Assembly: GCF_014207745.1 (NCBI RefSeq)
Contig: NZ_JACHJB010000004.1
Span: forward strand, 496,001 to 560,000
Length of the DNA: 64,000 nt
Direction: 5' to 3'
Source: Nonomuraea muscovyensis
GTDB taxonomy: Bacteria; Actinomycetota; Actinomycetes; Streptosporangiales; Streptosporangiaceae
Part shown: positions 33,469-45,500 of the stretch, one piece after another
Layout: the number at the start of each line of letters is the position of its first letter
How positions within the stretch are numbered: the stretch's first letter is position 1
Notes under the pieces: generated by a model
Database searches by the model: none
Told to the model about the DNA's origin: nothing
The model's input: the letters and a program-made list of their open reading frames with translations, nothing else
Made by a program: the position numbers and the translations under genes

Positions 33469-36051
33469 TCACCTGAGGGTGCCGTTGGTCATCCCGACCG
33501 GCTCCTCGGGGACGGTGATCAGCCCCAGCTCGGCCGGTGAGGCGGCGAGCGGGTGGTGGGGCACCACGCGCACGGTGTAGCCGAACGGGCCGGTGCGGTC
33601 GAGCGGCACCACGCCGGTGTGGTGGGCGCGCCCGTCGTCGTCCACGTCGGTGGGCGTCAGCGACAGGTAGGCCGGGTGCTCCAGCTCGTCGTGCGGGCCG
33701 ACCCGGCCGTAGGCGGCCTGGACCAGCACGTCGTCGGGCTTGAGGTCGCCGAGCGCGATGGTGGCGCGCAGCTCCAGCGCGGCGCCGACCTCGGGGGTGT
33801 CACCGACGCCGGAGCCCTCGACGTGCTCCACCCGCACGCCGGGCCACGCCTTGGCCACCCGCAGCCGCCAGGCGGCGAACGCCTTGGCCCCGGCGTAGGA
33901 GTCGGCGGACAGGGCGCGGGCGGCCTGCGCGGCCGGCGTGTAGAGCTCGACCACGTAGTCGCGCAACATCCGGCCGGCCAGCACCTTGGGGCCGAGCGAG
34001 GCCAGCGTGTGCTTGACCATCTCCAGCCAGCGGCGCGGCAGCCCGTCGCCGGCCCGGTCGTAGAAACGGTCGGAAACCTCGTGCTCGATCAGGTCGTACA
34101 GGGCGCCGGCCTCCAGCTCGTCGCGCTTGTCGGTGTCGAGCACGCCGTCGGCGGTGGGGATGGCCCAGCCGTTGGTGCCGTCGTACCACTCGTCCCACCA
34201 GCCGTCGCGGATCGACAGGTTGAGCCCGCCGTTCAGCGCCGACTTCATGCCCGAGGTGCCGGACGCCTCCAGTGGCCGCAGCGGGTTGTTCAGCCAGACG
34301 TCGCAGCCCTGCGTCATGAGCTGGCCGAGCGCCATGTCGTAGTCGGGCAGGAACACGATGCGGTGCCGCACGTCGGCCTCGTCGGCGAACTTCACGATCT
34401 GCTGGATCAGCTTCTTGCCGCCCTCGTCGGCGGGGTGCGCCTTGCCCGCGATGACGATCTGGACCGGCTTGACGGGGTCGAGCAGCAGGCTCCGGAGCCG
34501 CTCGGGGTCGCGCAGCATGAGCGTGAGCCGCTTGTAGGACGGCACGCGCCGGGCGAAACCGATGGTCAGCACCTCGGGGTCGAGCGCGTCGTCGATCCAG
34601 CCCAGCTCGGCGTCGGAGGCGCCGCGATCGCGCCACGACTGGCGCAGCCTGACCCGGGCGCCTTCGACCAGGCGGCGCCGCAGCACGCCCCTGATCTCCC
34701 AGATGTCGTCGTCGGAGATCTTCTGCACGCCGTCCCAGCCGCGTCCGCGCTCGACCACGGACGGCAGCTCGCGCCCGGCCAGCTCCATCAGCTCGCGGCC
34801 GACCCAGGTGGGGGCGTGCACGCCGTTGGTGATGGAGCCGATCGGCACCTCGTCGAGGTCGAAGCCGGGCCACAGGCTCTTGAACATCTCCCGGCTGACC
34901 TGGCCGTGCAGCTTCGACACGCCGTTGACGCGCTGGGCGAGCCGCATCCCCATGATCGCCATGTTGAAGCGGCCCGGATCGTCCTCGGCGCCGAGGGCCA
35001 GGATGCGCTCGACCTCGACGGTCGGCCAGGCGTTGTCGCCGCCGAAGTGGCGCTCGATCATGTCCCGGGGGAACCTGTCGATGCCGGCGGGCACGGGCGT
35101 GTGGGTGGTGAAGACGGTGCCGGCGCGGACGGCTTCGAGCGCCTCGTCGAACGACAGGCGGGCCTCGGTAAGCTCGCGGATGCGTTCGAGGCCGAGGAAG
35201 CCGGCGTGGCCCTCGTTGGTGTGGAACACCTCCGGCTCGGGGTGGCCGGTGATGCGGCAGTAGGCGCGGATGGCCCGCACGCCGCCGACGCCCAGCAGCA
35301 GCTCCTGCATGAGGCGGTGGTCGGTGCCGCCGCCGTAGAGGCGGTCGGTGACGTCGCGGGCGGCGGTGTCGTTGTCGGCCACGTCGGAGTCGAGCAGTAG
35401 CAGCGGCACCCGGCCGACCTGCGCCACCCAGAGCTGCGCGTGCAGCGTGCGGCCCTCGGGCAGGCCGACCCGGATCTTGACCGGGGTGCCGTCCTCCTCC
35501 TTGAGCAGGGCCAGCGGCAGCCCGCCCGCGTCGAGCGACGGGTAGTGCTCCAGTTGCCAGCCCTCCGGGGAGAGCGACTGGGTGAAGTAGCCGTGGCGGT
35601 AGAGCAGGCCGACCGCGAGGATCGGCACGCCGAGGTCGCTGGCGGCCTTGAGGTGGTCACCGGCCAGGATGCCGAGGCCGCCGGAGTACTGCGGCAGGGG
35701 GGCGGCGATCCCGTACTCGGGGGAGAAGTAGGCGATGGCCCGGGCGGCGTCCGGCAGGGTCTGGTACCAGCGCGGCGCGGTCATGTACTCGCGCAGGTCG
35801 TCGGCCGCGTCGGCGAGCCGGCGCAGGAAGCGCCGGTCGGCGGCCAACTCGGTCAGCCGGGCCGGGTCGACGGCGCCGAGCAGCGCCACCGGGTCGTGCC
35901 CCACCTGTTCCCACAGGCGGGGGTCGACCTCGGCGAAGAGGTCGGTGGTCTCGGGATGCCAAGACCAGCGCAGGTTGTGAACCAGCTCGCCGAGTGCGCT
36001 CAGCTCCTGGGGCAAGACGGTGCGTACGGTAAACCGGCGGATAGCTCTCAC
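33469..36051 (-). CDS. glgP: alpha-glucan (glycogen) phosphorylase
   Basis: An 860-residue PLP enzyme of the actinobacterial phosphorylase branch (mycobacterial GlgP is about 860), which releases glucose-1-phosphate from alpha-1,4-glucans. The cofactor and phosphate region is clear in PLEASGTSGMKSALNGGLNLS. The N-terminal domain (LPQELSALGELVHNLRWSW) is the extra one of this branch, and IHMNEG-type VFHTNEGHAGFLGLERI fits the active-site loop. GTG start at 36051. It diverges from glgE across 237 bp, so degradation of glucan and synthesis through maltose-1-phosphate share a control region. Confidence 0.95.
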   Translation of the reverse strand: MRAIRRFTVRTVLPQELSALGELVHNLRWSWHPETTDLFAEVDPRLWEQVGHDPVALLGAVDPARLTELAADRRFLRRLADAADDLREYMTAPRWYQTLPDAARAIAYFSPEYGIAAPLPQYSGGLGILAGDHLKAASDLGVPILAVGLLYRHGYFTQSLSPEGWQLEHYPSLDAGGLPLALLKEEDGTPVKIRVGLPEGRTLHAQLWVAQVGRVPLLLLDSDVADNDTAARDVTDRLYGGGTDHRLMQELLLGVGGVRAIRAYCRITGHPEPEVFHTNEGHAGFLGLERIRELTEARLSFDEALEAVRAGTVFTTHTPVPAGIDRFPRDMIERHFGGDNAWPTVEVERILALGAEDDPGRFNMAIMGMRLAQRVNGVSKLHGQVSREMFKSLWPGFDLDEVPIGSITNGVHAPTWVGRELMELAGRELPSVVERGRGWDGVQKISDDDIWEIRGVLRRRLVEGARVRLRQSWRDRGASDAELGWIDDALDPEVLTIGFARRVPSYKRLTLMLRDPERLRSLLLDPVKPVQIVIAGKAHPADEGGKKLIQQIVKFADEADVRHRIVFLPDYDMALGQLMTQGCDVWLNNPLRPLEASGTSGMKSALNGGLNLSIRDGWWDEWYDGTNGWAIPTADGVLDTDKRDELEAGALYDLIEHEVSDRFYDRAGDGLPRRWLEMVKHTLASLGPKVLAGRMLRDYVVELYTPAAQAARALSADSYAGAKAFAAWRLRVAKAWPGVRVEHVEGSGVGDTPEVGAALELRATIALGDLKPDDVLVQAAYGRVGPHDELEHPAYLSLTPTDVDDDGRAHHTGVVPLDRTGPFGYTVRVVPHHPLAASPAELGLITVPEEPVGMTNGTLR

Positions 36052-36288
36052 GTTCGTGCACCCTACGGGCTAGGAGGGACCTGTCAGACCCTCACCCTCA
36101 ACAACGGCTTTCAAACCCCTTCCGGGAAGAAGCATGAAGAGAGACTATTGGGGCAACTTCCACCATTGTCAGTTCTCCCGGGGACACGGGAGGTCTATCC
36201 ACTGCTGCCCACAATTTACATGCAAGGATCGTTCTTGCCACGGAAGCCTCCGGCGGCACCGAGCGTGCCGTCGCAACCTTGAGATGCG
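36052..36288. other. divergent promoter region, glgP / glgE
   Basis: A 237-bp gap, less GC-rich than its surroundings. It contains a CTCCCG / CGGGAG stem (36175-36180 with 36187-36192). I could not fix promoter hexamers with confidence. Regulation of both transcripts is expected from here. Confidence 0.45.
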
Positions 36289-38412
36289 ATGATCGGAAGA
36301 ATTCCCATCACGGACATCCGCCCTGTCGTCGACTGCGGGCAGTGGCCCGCCAAGGCCGTCGCCGGCGAGACCTTCGAGGTCTCGGCGACGGTGTTCAGAG
36401 AAGGTCACGATGCCGTGGCCGCGGGCGTGGTGCTCACCGCGCCCGACGGGCAGCGTGGCCGCCTGAGACCGATGCGCGAGATGGCGCCCGGCACCGACCG
36501 CTGGGCCGTCGACGTCTGCCTGCCCGCCGAGGGCGACTGGCTGTTCCGCGTGGAGGCGTGGAGCGACCCGATCGCGACGTGGCTGCACGACGCCGAGATC
36601 AAGATCCCCCGCGGCATGGACGTCGACCTGATGTGCGAGGAGGGCGCGCGGCTGTTCGAGCGGGCCGCCCGCGCCGTCCGGCAGGCCGACTGCCCGGCGC
36701 CGAACGGCCGCACGACGCCGCAGGCCAGGAACGGGCACGTCCCGGCGCAGCCCCGGTCCGCCAGGCAGGCCGCCAAGCAGGCGAACGGCTCGGCCGAGAG
36801 CGCGTGCGGGCACCGGGCCGCGCTGCTGACGGTCGCCGCGACCCTGCGCGACGGCGACCGCGACCCGCGCGCCAGGCTCTCCGTGGCGCAGATGCCCGAG
36901 ACCGCGGCCCTGCTGGCGGCGCATCCGCTGCGCGACATGGTGACCAGGTCGCGGCCGCGGAAGGTCCGGGTCAGCCGGCGCCGCGCCCTGTACGGCTCGT
37001 GGTACGAGTTCTTCCCCCGATCGGAGGGGGCGATCGTCGACGGGGCCGGCGTGTCGAAGTCGGGCACCTTCCAGACCGCGGCCAAGCGGCTGCCGGCCGT
37101 GGCCAAGATGGGCTTCGACGTCATCTACCTGCCGCCGATCCACCCGATCGGCCACACCTTCCGCAAGGGACGCAACAACACGCTGAGCCCCGAGCCCGAC
37201 GATCCCGGCTCGCCGTGGGCGATCGGGTCGGAGGACGGCGGGCACGACGCGATCCATCCCGACCTGGGCACGATCGACGACTTCGACGAGTTCGTCGTCC
37301 GCACCCGCGAGCTGGGCATGGAGGTCGCGCTCGACCTGGCCCTGCAGTGCTCCCCCGACCATCCGTGGGTCAGGGAGCACCCGGAGTGGTTCACGATCCG
37401 GGCCGACGGCACGATCGCGTACGCCGAGAACCCGCCGAAGAAGTACCAGGACATCTACCCGCTCAACTTCGACCGCGACCCGGAGGGCATCTACGCCGAG
37501 GTCAAGCGGGTCGTGCGGCACTGGATGGACCACGGGGTGCGGATCTTCCGGGTGGACAACCCGCACACCAAGCCCGTGGCCTTCTGGGAGCGGCTGCTGG
37601 CCGACATCCACGCCACCGACCCGGACGTGATCTTCCTGGCGGAGGCGTTCACCCGGCCGGCGATGCTCCAGACGCTGGCCAAGGTCGGCTATCACCAGTC
37701 CTACACGTACTTCACGTGGAAGAACTCCAAGGCCGACGTGGAGTCCTACCTGTCGGAGCTGGCCCAGGAGACGTCGCACATCCTGCGGCCCAACCTGTTC
37801 GTCAACACGCCCGACATCCTGCACGAGTACCTGCAGCACGGCGGGATACCCGCGTTCAAGATCCGGGCCGTGCTCGCCGCCGTCGCCTCGCCGACGTGGG
37901 GCGTGTATTCCGGATACGAGCTCGGGGAGAATATCCCAGTTCGCCCGGGAAGCGAGGAATATCTCGATAGCGAGAAATACCAGTACAGACCTCGCGATTG
38001 GGAATCCGCGGAGCGAGAAGGGCGCAGTCTGGCGCCGTTCATCACCAGTCTGAATTTGTTCCGAAGAGCCCATCCGGCTCTGCAGGAATTGCGTAACCTA
38101 CGGTTCCACCGGGTGGACCAACCGGACATGGTCTGCGTCTCCAAGCGGCTCCCGGGCGCCTATGATCCGGCCACACGACGGCACGGCATGGGCGACGTGG
38201 TCATGGCGGTCATCAACCTCGACCCGCACCACACCCATGAGGGCATGGTCGATCTCGATCTGCCCGCCCTGGGACTCGACTGGAACGCGGAGTTCGTGGT
38301 GGACGACGAGTTGTCCGGAGAGTCGTATCGTTGGCGGCAGCGGAATTATGTACGACTCGATCCCCATATCCAGCCTGCCCACATCTTCACCGTCCGAGCC
38401 GCGCCACGGTAG
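36289..38412 (+). CDS. glgE: alpha-1,4-glucan:maltose-1-phosphate maltosyltransferase GlgE
   Basis: A 707-residue GH13_3 enzyme that extends alpha-glucan with maltose-1-phosphate. The nucleophile is D423 (FRVDNPH) and the acid/base E452 (FLAEAFTRP). Both are 29 residues later than the corresponding pair D394/E423 in the Streptomyces enzyme. The difference fits a low-complexity insertion at about residues 137-165 (NGRTTPQARNGHV and following), in the N-terminal part. The last 170 residues have a patch of AT-ending codons unlike the rest. It is first in glgE-treS-mak, whose kinase makes its substrate. Confidence 0.97.
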   Translation: MIGRIPITDIRPVVDCGQWPAKAVAGETFEVSATVFREGHDAVAAGVVLTAPDGQRGRLRPMREMAPGTDRWAVDVCLPAEGDWLFRVEAWSDPIATWLHDAEIKIPRGMDVDLMCEEGARLFERAARAVRQADCPAPNGRTTPQARNGHVPAQPRSARQAAKQANGSAESACGHRAALLTVAATLRDGDRDPRARLSVAQMPETAALLAAHPLRDMVTRSRPRKVRVSRRRALYGSWYEFFPRSEGAIVDGAGVSKSGTFQTAAKRLPAVAKMGFDVIYLPPIHPIGHTFRKGRNNTLSPEPDDPGSPWAIGSEDGGHDAIHPDLGTIDDFDEFVVRTRELGMEVALDLALQCSPDHPWVREHPEWFTIRADGTIAYAENPPKKYQDIYPLNFDRDPEGIYAEVKRVVRHWMDHGVRIFRVDNPHTKPVAFWERLLADIHATDPDVIFLAEAFTRPAMLQTLAKVGYHQSYTYFTWKNSKADVESYLSELAQETSHILRPNLFVNTPDILHEYLQHGGIPAFKIRAVLAAVASPTWGVYSGYELGENIPVRPGSEEYLDSEKYQYRPRDWESAEREGRSLAPFITSLNLFRRAHPALQELRNLRFHRVDQPDMVCVSKRLPGAYDPATRRHGMGDVVMAVINLDPHHTHEGMVDLDLPALGLDWNAEFVVDDELSGESYRWRQRNYVRLDPHIQPAHIFTVRAAPR

Positions 38413-38457
38413 AACTGAATTCAGCGGGGAGTCTTCGACGTGTGTGTTAGCGCCTCC

Positions 38458-38483
38458 CTCATGAGCCACGCCAAGGAGGGCTC

Positions 38484-38488
<5 letters not shown>
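38458..38488 (+). promoter_or_regulatory. hairpin enclosing the treS ribosome-binding site and start
   Basis: CTCATGAGCC (38458-38467) pairs perfectly over 10 bp with GGCTCATGAG (38479-38488). The 11-nt loop holds AAGGAG of the ribosome-binding site, and the treS ATG (38484-38486) is inside the right arm. In mRNA this could block initiation until opened by heat, by ribosomes arriving from glgE, or by a protein. Confidence 0.65.
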
Positions 38489-40184
<1,696 letters not shown>

Positions 40185-40187
40185 GAC

Positions 40188-41561
40188 GTGCTCGACGAGC
40201 TCCTTGCCGCATGGATCGCCCGCCAACGCTGGTTCGGCGGCAAGGGGCGCCCGATCGACGCGCTGTCGATCGAGTCGGACGTCACGATCAACTCCGGCGA
40301 CCCCGGCCTGCGCCATCTCGTCGTGTCGGTCCGGCAGGGCGGCTCCGGCGACCGCTACCAGATCCTGCTGGGGATGCGCGGCGAGCTGCCCGACGGGCTC
40401 AAGCACGCCCTGATCGGCCCGCACGGCCCGTACGCCTTCGACGGCGGCCCGTCACGCGAGGAGTGGTACGTCTACGACGCCGTCCACGACACGGAGCTGA
40501 CGGGCCGGCTGCTCGACTGCATGGCCGAGGACTGCGGCTGGGGCGAGGTGCGCTTCCGGCACCTGCCCGGCGTGTCCATCGACACCTCCCTGCGCAGCCT
40601 GGTGCTCGGCGCCGAGCAGTCCAACACCTCGCTCGTGTTCGGCGAGGCCTACATCTGCAAGCTGTTCCGCCGCCTCATCCCCGGGGTGAACCCCGAGCTG
40701 GAGATCGTCACCGCACTGGCCGAGCGGGGCGCACCGCACATCGCCCAGCCGTACGGCTGGATGGAGACCGACCTCGACGGCATCCCCACCACGCTGGCGA
40801 TCATGCAGGAGTTCCTGGCCAACTCCACCGACGGCTGGGACCTCGCGCTGACCAGCGTCCGCGACTTCTACAACCAGATGCCCGGCATCGCGGCGGCCGA
40901 CGCGGGCGGCGACTTCGCCGCCGAGTCGCACCGGCTGGGCGCCGCCACCGCCCGCGTGCACCAGGAACTGGCCGCCGCCTTCCCCACCGGCGTCGTCGAG
41001 CTGCACGAGGTCAAGCGGATGGCGGAGGGGTTCCGCCGCAAGCTGGACGGCGCCGTGGCCGAGGTGCCCGAGCTGCGCGAGCACGTCGGCGCGCTGGAGG
41101 CCGCCTACCACCGGGTGGAGGAACTGGCCGGCGAGGTGCCCGTGCAGCGGGTCCACGGCGACTACCACCTCGGCCAGGTGATGCGCACGACCAACGACTG
41201 GGTGGTTCTCGACTTCGAAGGCGAGCCGGGCCAGCCGCTGGCCGAGCGCCGCGCCCTGTCCTCGCCGCTGCGCGACGTGGCGGGGATGCTGCGCTCGTTC
41301 GACTACGCGGCCCGCCACCTGCTGGCCGACCATCCGGACGCGGCCACGCTGGAGGGCCGCGCCGAGGAGTGGTCGGCGCGCAACCGCGCCGCATTCCTCG
41401 ACGGGTACGTGGACGGCGGCGGCACCATCACGGCGGGCGACGCGGCCCTGCTGCGCGCGTTCGAGCTGTCCAAGGCGGTGTACGAGGTCGTCTACGAGGC
41501 CCGCAACCGGCCGACGTGGATCGGCATCCCCCTGGCCGCCTTCCGCCGCGACGACCTCTGA
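40188..41561 (+). CDS. mak: maltokinase
   Basis: A 457-residue kinase of the aminoglycoside-phosphotransferase fold (Pep2/Mak) that makes maltose-1-phosphate from maltose and ATP. The Brenner motif HGDYHLGQV places the catalytic aspartate at D325, and the metal motif VLDFEGEP at D342. RQRWFGGKGR at the N-terminus is the family signature. GTG start with AGGAGGAG upstream. It links TreS (maltose producer) with GlgE (maltose-1-phosphate user). The branching enzyme that completes the route, glgB, is about 7.8 kb downstream rather than next in line. Confidence 0.96.
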   Translation: MLDELLAAWIARQRWFGGKGRPIDALSIESDVTINSGDPGLRHLVVSVRQGGSGDRYQILLGMRGELPDGLKHALIGPHGPYAFDGGPSREEWYVYDAVHDTELTGRLLDCMAEDCGWGEVRFRHLPGVSIDTSLRSLVLGAEQSNTSLVFGEAYICKLFRRLIPGVNPELEIVTALAERGAPHIAQPYGWMETDLDGIPTTLAIMQEFLANSTDGWDLALTSVRDFYNQMPGIAAADAGGDFAAESHRLGAATARVHQELAAAFPTGVVELHEVKRMAEGFRRKLDGAVAEVPELREHVGALEAAYHRVEELAGEVPVQRVHGDYHLGQVMRTTNDWVVLDFEGEPGQPLAERRALSSPLRDVAGMLRSFDYAARHLLADHPDAATLEGRAEEWSARNRAAFLDGYVDGGGTITAGDAALLRAFELSKAVYEVVYEARNRPTWIGIPLAAFRRDDL

Positions 41562-41589
41562 CGGGTCAGCCGCCCGTCAGCCGAACGGC

Positions 41590-42444
41590 TCAGCGCAGCT
41601 CCTCGACCAGGGCGGACAGGTCCTCGGCACCGTGCCCGCCGGCGACCCGCCGGTCGACGATGGCCTTCAACGGCAGCAGCAGGTCCGGCCTGACGCCCTG
41701 CTCCCGGAAGGTGGTCTCCAGGTTGGCCAGGGCCACCCGGTTCACCTCCAGGTTGGCGACGTCGGTGGCGTGGTCCGCCGCGTCGATCTGCGTGCCCATG
41801 GGCGGCGTGATGGCGGCCATCGCGTGCAGCCACGGCACCAGCAGCGACTCGGTGAACTCGGCCACGGACCGTCGCTCCGAGGCGATCAGGGCCGCCGCGC
41901 TGAGGAAGCCGGCGAACTGGCCGTACATGCCGGTGAGCATGGCCAGGTCGTACAGCGGGGCCAGACCGGGGTCCTCACCCAGGTAACGGGGCTCGGCCAG
42001 GGCGGTCAGGGCGGGCTCGTGCCGGTCGAAGGCCGCCGGCGAGCCGCTGTAGAGGATGAGCGCGCCCGGCGCGCCGATCATCTGCGGCACGGCCATGATG
42101 CCGCCGTCCAGGTAGTCGCCGCCCAGCCCGGTCACCCACGCGGCCGTCTCGCGCGCCTCGGCGGGTCGGCCGTTGGTGAGGTTCAGCACGGTGCGGCCCG
42201 CGAGGTCGGCGCCGTCGAGGAGCTGCCGGGTGGCGGCGTAGTCGAGCACGCAGACGATCACCAGCGGGCTCGCCAGCACGGCCTCGGCCGCCGTGGCGGC
42301 GACGGCGGCGCCCTGGGCGGCCAGCGGCTCGGCCTTCGCGGCCGAACGGTTCCATACGGTGACCCGGTGACCCGCCTTGAGCAGGGTGCCGGCCAGCGCG
42401 CTGCCCATCAGGCCCAGTCCGAGGATCGAGATATCTGTCGCCAC
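41590..42444 (-). CDS. NAD(P)-dependent imine reductase-like oxidoreductase
   Basis: A 284-residue protein of the beta-hydroxyacid dehydrogenase / imine reductase superfamily. The cofactor fold is ILGLGLMGSALAGTLL, with NRS after the second strand, which favours NADPH. YLDGGIMAVPQMIG and LYDLAMLTGMYGQFAGF match imine reductases, where the second segment forms part of the inter-domain helix; the usual lysine of true dehydrogenases is absent. It diverges from the SARP gene across 118 bp that carries two 16-bp direct repeats, so it is the obvious target of that regulator. The substrate is unknown. Confidence 0.82.
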   Translation of the reverse strand: MATDISILGLGLMGSALAGTLLKAGHRVTVWNRSAAKAEPLAAQGAAVAATAAEAVLASPLVIVCVLDYAATRQLLDGADLAGRTVLNLTNGRPAEARETAAWVTGLGGDYLDGGIMAVPQMIGAPGALILYSGSPAAFDRHEPALTALAEPRYLGEDPGLAPLYDLAMLTGMYGQFAGFLSAAALIASERRSVAEFTESLLVPWLHAMAAITPPMGTQIDAADHATDVANLEVNRVALANLETTFREQGVRPDLLLPLKAIVDRRVAGGHGAEDLSALVEELR

Positions 42445-42481
42445 TGCGGTGTTCCTTACGTGTTCGGGATTGCCAGGAGCT

Positions 42482-42517
42482 GTTCCGGGTCGCCGGACGG
42501 CGTTCCGGGTCGCCGGA
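42482..42517. repeat. two identical 16-bp direct repeats in a divergent promoter
   Basis: GTTCCGGGTCGCCGGA occurs at 42482-42497 and again at 42502-42517, a 20-bp period, in the 118-bp gap between the imine reductase-like gene and the SARP gene. SARPs bind direct repeats in promoters, so this is a candidate operator. A TATGGT at 42540-42545 could be the -10 of the SARP promoter. Confidence 0.6.
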
Positions 42518-42562
42518 GTCCACTGTCGGAGGCGCCGGTTATGGTTCCGTTCGGAGAGGGTT

Positions 42563-45500
42563 ATGGGGGGGCTGATGCGATTCGGGGTGCTGGGCCCGTT
42601 GACGGTGTGGGGCCAGGGGGGCGAGCCGGTCCAGGTGCCCGAGGCGAAGGTCCGCGCGCTGCTGGCCGACCTGCTCGTCCACGTGCTCGTCCACCGGGGC
42701 GCGCCCGTATCCGCCGACCGGCTGATCGCCGATCTGTGGGGCGGGCGTCCGCCGGGTGACGCGCCCGCCGCGCTTCGGGTGAAGGTGTCGCAGCTGCGCA
42801 GGGCGCTCGGCGACCGCGAGCTGGTCGCCTTCCGCGCGCCCGGCTACCTGCTGCGCGCCGCGGCCGAGGACGTCGACGCGGGCCGGTTCCGCGCCCTGCT
42901 CGACCGGGCCCGGCGCGACGCCGACCTCCACGCCCGGCGCGCGCTGCTCACCGAGGCGCTGGAGCTGTGGCGCGGACCGGCGTACGCCGACTTCGCCGAC
43001 GAGGAGTTCGCCCGCACCGAGATCGCGCGGCTGGACGAGCAGCGGCTGGCCGCCCTGGAGGAACTGGCCGAGACCCGCCTCGCGCTGGGCGAGCACGGGC
43101 CGCTCGCCGCCGAGCTGGCCGGCCCGGTGACCGAGCATCCGCTGCGCGAGCGGCTGCGCGCCGTGCACCTGCGGGCCCTCTACCAGGCGGGCAGGCAGAG
43201 CGAGGCGCTGGCGAGCTACGCCGACCTGCGCGGGCGGCTGGCCACCGAGCTGGGCGTGGACCCCGGTCCCGAGCTGGCCGCGCTGCACCAGGCGATCCTG
43301 GAGCAGGACCCCGCGCTTGGACCACCCAGCCGGCCGCCCATCCCGCCCGCCACCAACCTGCCCGCGCCGCTCACCCCCCTGATCGGCCGGGACGCGGCGG
43401 TGGCCGAGGTCCGGGCGCTGCTGTCGGCCAACCGCCTCGTCACGCTCTCGGGCCCCGGCGGGGTCGGCAAGACCCGGCTGGCGCTGGAGGTCGCCGCCGA
43501 CCCGGGCCGGGCGTTTCCCGGCGGCGTGTGGCTGGTCGAGCTGGCCGAGCTGACGTCGGCCTCCCCCGCCGAGGTGCAGGAGGCCGTGGCCACGGTGCTG
43601 GGGCTGCGTGACGACGTGCCCGCCCCGATGGCCGACCGGCTCGCCGCCGCGTTGCGCGCCGGCGACACGCTGCTCGTGCTGGACAACTGCGAACACGTGG
43701 TCGAGGAGGTCGCCGCGCTGGCCGAGCGGCTGCTGCGGGCGGCACCCGGTTTGCGGATCCTGGCGACCGGCCGGGAGCCGCTGCGGATCGCGGGCGAGAC
43801 CCTGTGGACGGTGCCGCCGCTCGGCGGCGAGGCGGCCGCGGAGCTGCTGCGGGCCCGCGCGGGGGTCGAGCTGGACGACGAGGAGGCCGTCGCGGAGGTC
43901 TGCGCGCGGCTGGACGGGCTGCCGCTCGCCCTGGAGCTCGCCGCCACCCGCATGCGGGCGCTGACGCCGCGCGGGCTCGCCGACCGCCTGGACGACCGGT
44001 TCCGGGTGCTCGCCGTGGGGCGGCGCGGCGGGCCGGCCCGGCAGCAGACGCTCCGCGCCATGATCGACTGGAGCTGGGAGCCGCTCACCGAGGAGGAACG
44101 GCTCGTGCTGCGGCGGCTCGCCGTGCACGCCGGCGGCTGCACGCTGGAGGCGGCCGGGGCCGTGTGCGCCCAGCCCGGCCTGGACGTCCTCGACACGCTG
44201 ACCCGGCTCGTGGACCGCTCGCTGGTGGTGCCGACGGCCGACGGCAGATACCGGTTGCTGGAGTCCGTGGCCGCCTACTGCGTCGAGCGGCTGGCCGAGG
44301 CCGGCGAGCTGGCCGAGCTGAGGCTGCGGCACGCCCGCCACTACGCCGGGCTGGCCGAGCGGGCCGAGCCGCACCTGCGCGGCCACGGGCAGCGTCACCA
44401 CCTCGCGCTGCTCGACGCCGAGAACGCCAACGTGCGGGCCGCCATCGAGCACGCCGTCCGGCTGGGCGCCGCGGACGAGGCGGTGCGGCTGGTCAACGCG
44501 ATGGCCTGGTACTGGGTGCTGCGCGGCAGGTTCGGCGAGGGCCGGCGGGCGCTGGAGAAGGCGGTGTCCGTCTCCGGCGACGCCCAGGCCCGGCTCTGGC
44601 TCGACGGACTGACCCTGCTGTCCGGACGGCTGCGCCCGGTCGACCCGGACCTGTTCGAGGCCGTGGCCGACCCGGTGCGACGGGCGCGGGCGCGGTGGTT
44701 CATCGGCTACGCGAGCTTCGGTTTCGACGACCTGTCGGTGAGCGTGGGCCTGGTCGAGTCGGCGCTGGCGGCGTGCGAGTCCCTGGGCGACCGGTGGGGC
44801 ACGGCCGCCGCGCTGAGCGTACGGGCGAGCTGGGCGGGCATGCGCGGCGACCTCGCCGCGCTGCGCCGCGACGGCGAGCGCGGCCTGGCCCTCTTCCGTG
44901 AGGCCGGCGACCGGTGGGGCGAGATGCGCTCCGCCGAGAACCTCGGCACGCTCGCCGAGATCACCGGCGACTACGAGCGGGCCGCCGAGCTGCGCCGCGA
45001 CGGGCTGCGGATGGCCGAGGAGCTCGGGCTGCTGACCGCCGTCTGCGACGCGCTCTCGCGGCTGGGCCGGACCGCCATGCTGACCGGCGACCACGCGCTG
45101 GCGGACGACTACCACGAGCGGGCCAGGGCGCTGGCCGTGTCGCAGTCCAACCGGCCTGCCGAGGAGTTCGCCGAGATGGGGCTGGCGCTCGGCGCCCGCA
45201 GGCAGGGGCGGCTCGACGAGGCCGAGCGGCTGCTGCGCAAGTGGATCGACTGGGTGCGGGAGGTGTCGGGGGCGCCGGGGGCGGCGCTGATCCTGGCCGA
45301 GCTGGGCTTCGTCGCCGAGCAGCGCGGTGACGCGGCCGCCGCCCTGGCCGCGCAGCTCGACGCGCTGGAGGCGGCGCGCGAGGTCGGCGACCCCAGGGCC
45401 GTCGCGCTGGCCCTGGAGGGCCTGGCGGGGGCCCGCGCGCTGGGCGGGGCCCACGAGGAGGCGGGACGGCTGCTCGGCAAGGCCGCCGCGCTCCGCGGCT

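Noticed and set aside
38415..38424. CTGAATTCAG palindrome after glgE
   Set aside because: A 10-bp palindrome is weak evidence alone, and the much stronger hairpin at 38458-38488 accounts for structure in this gap.
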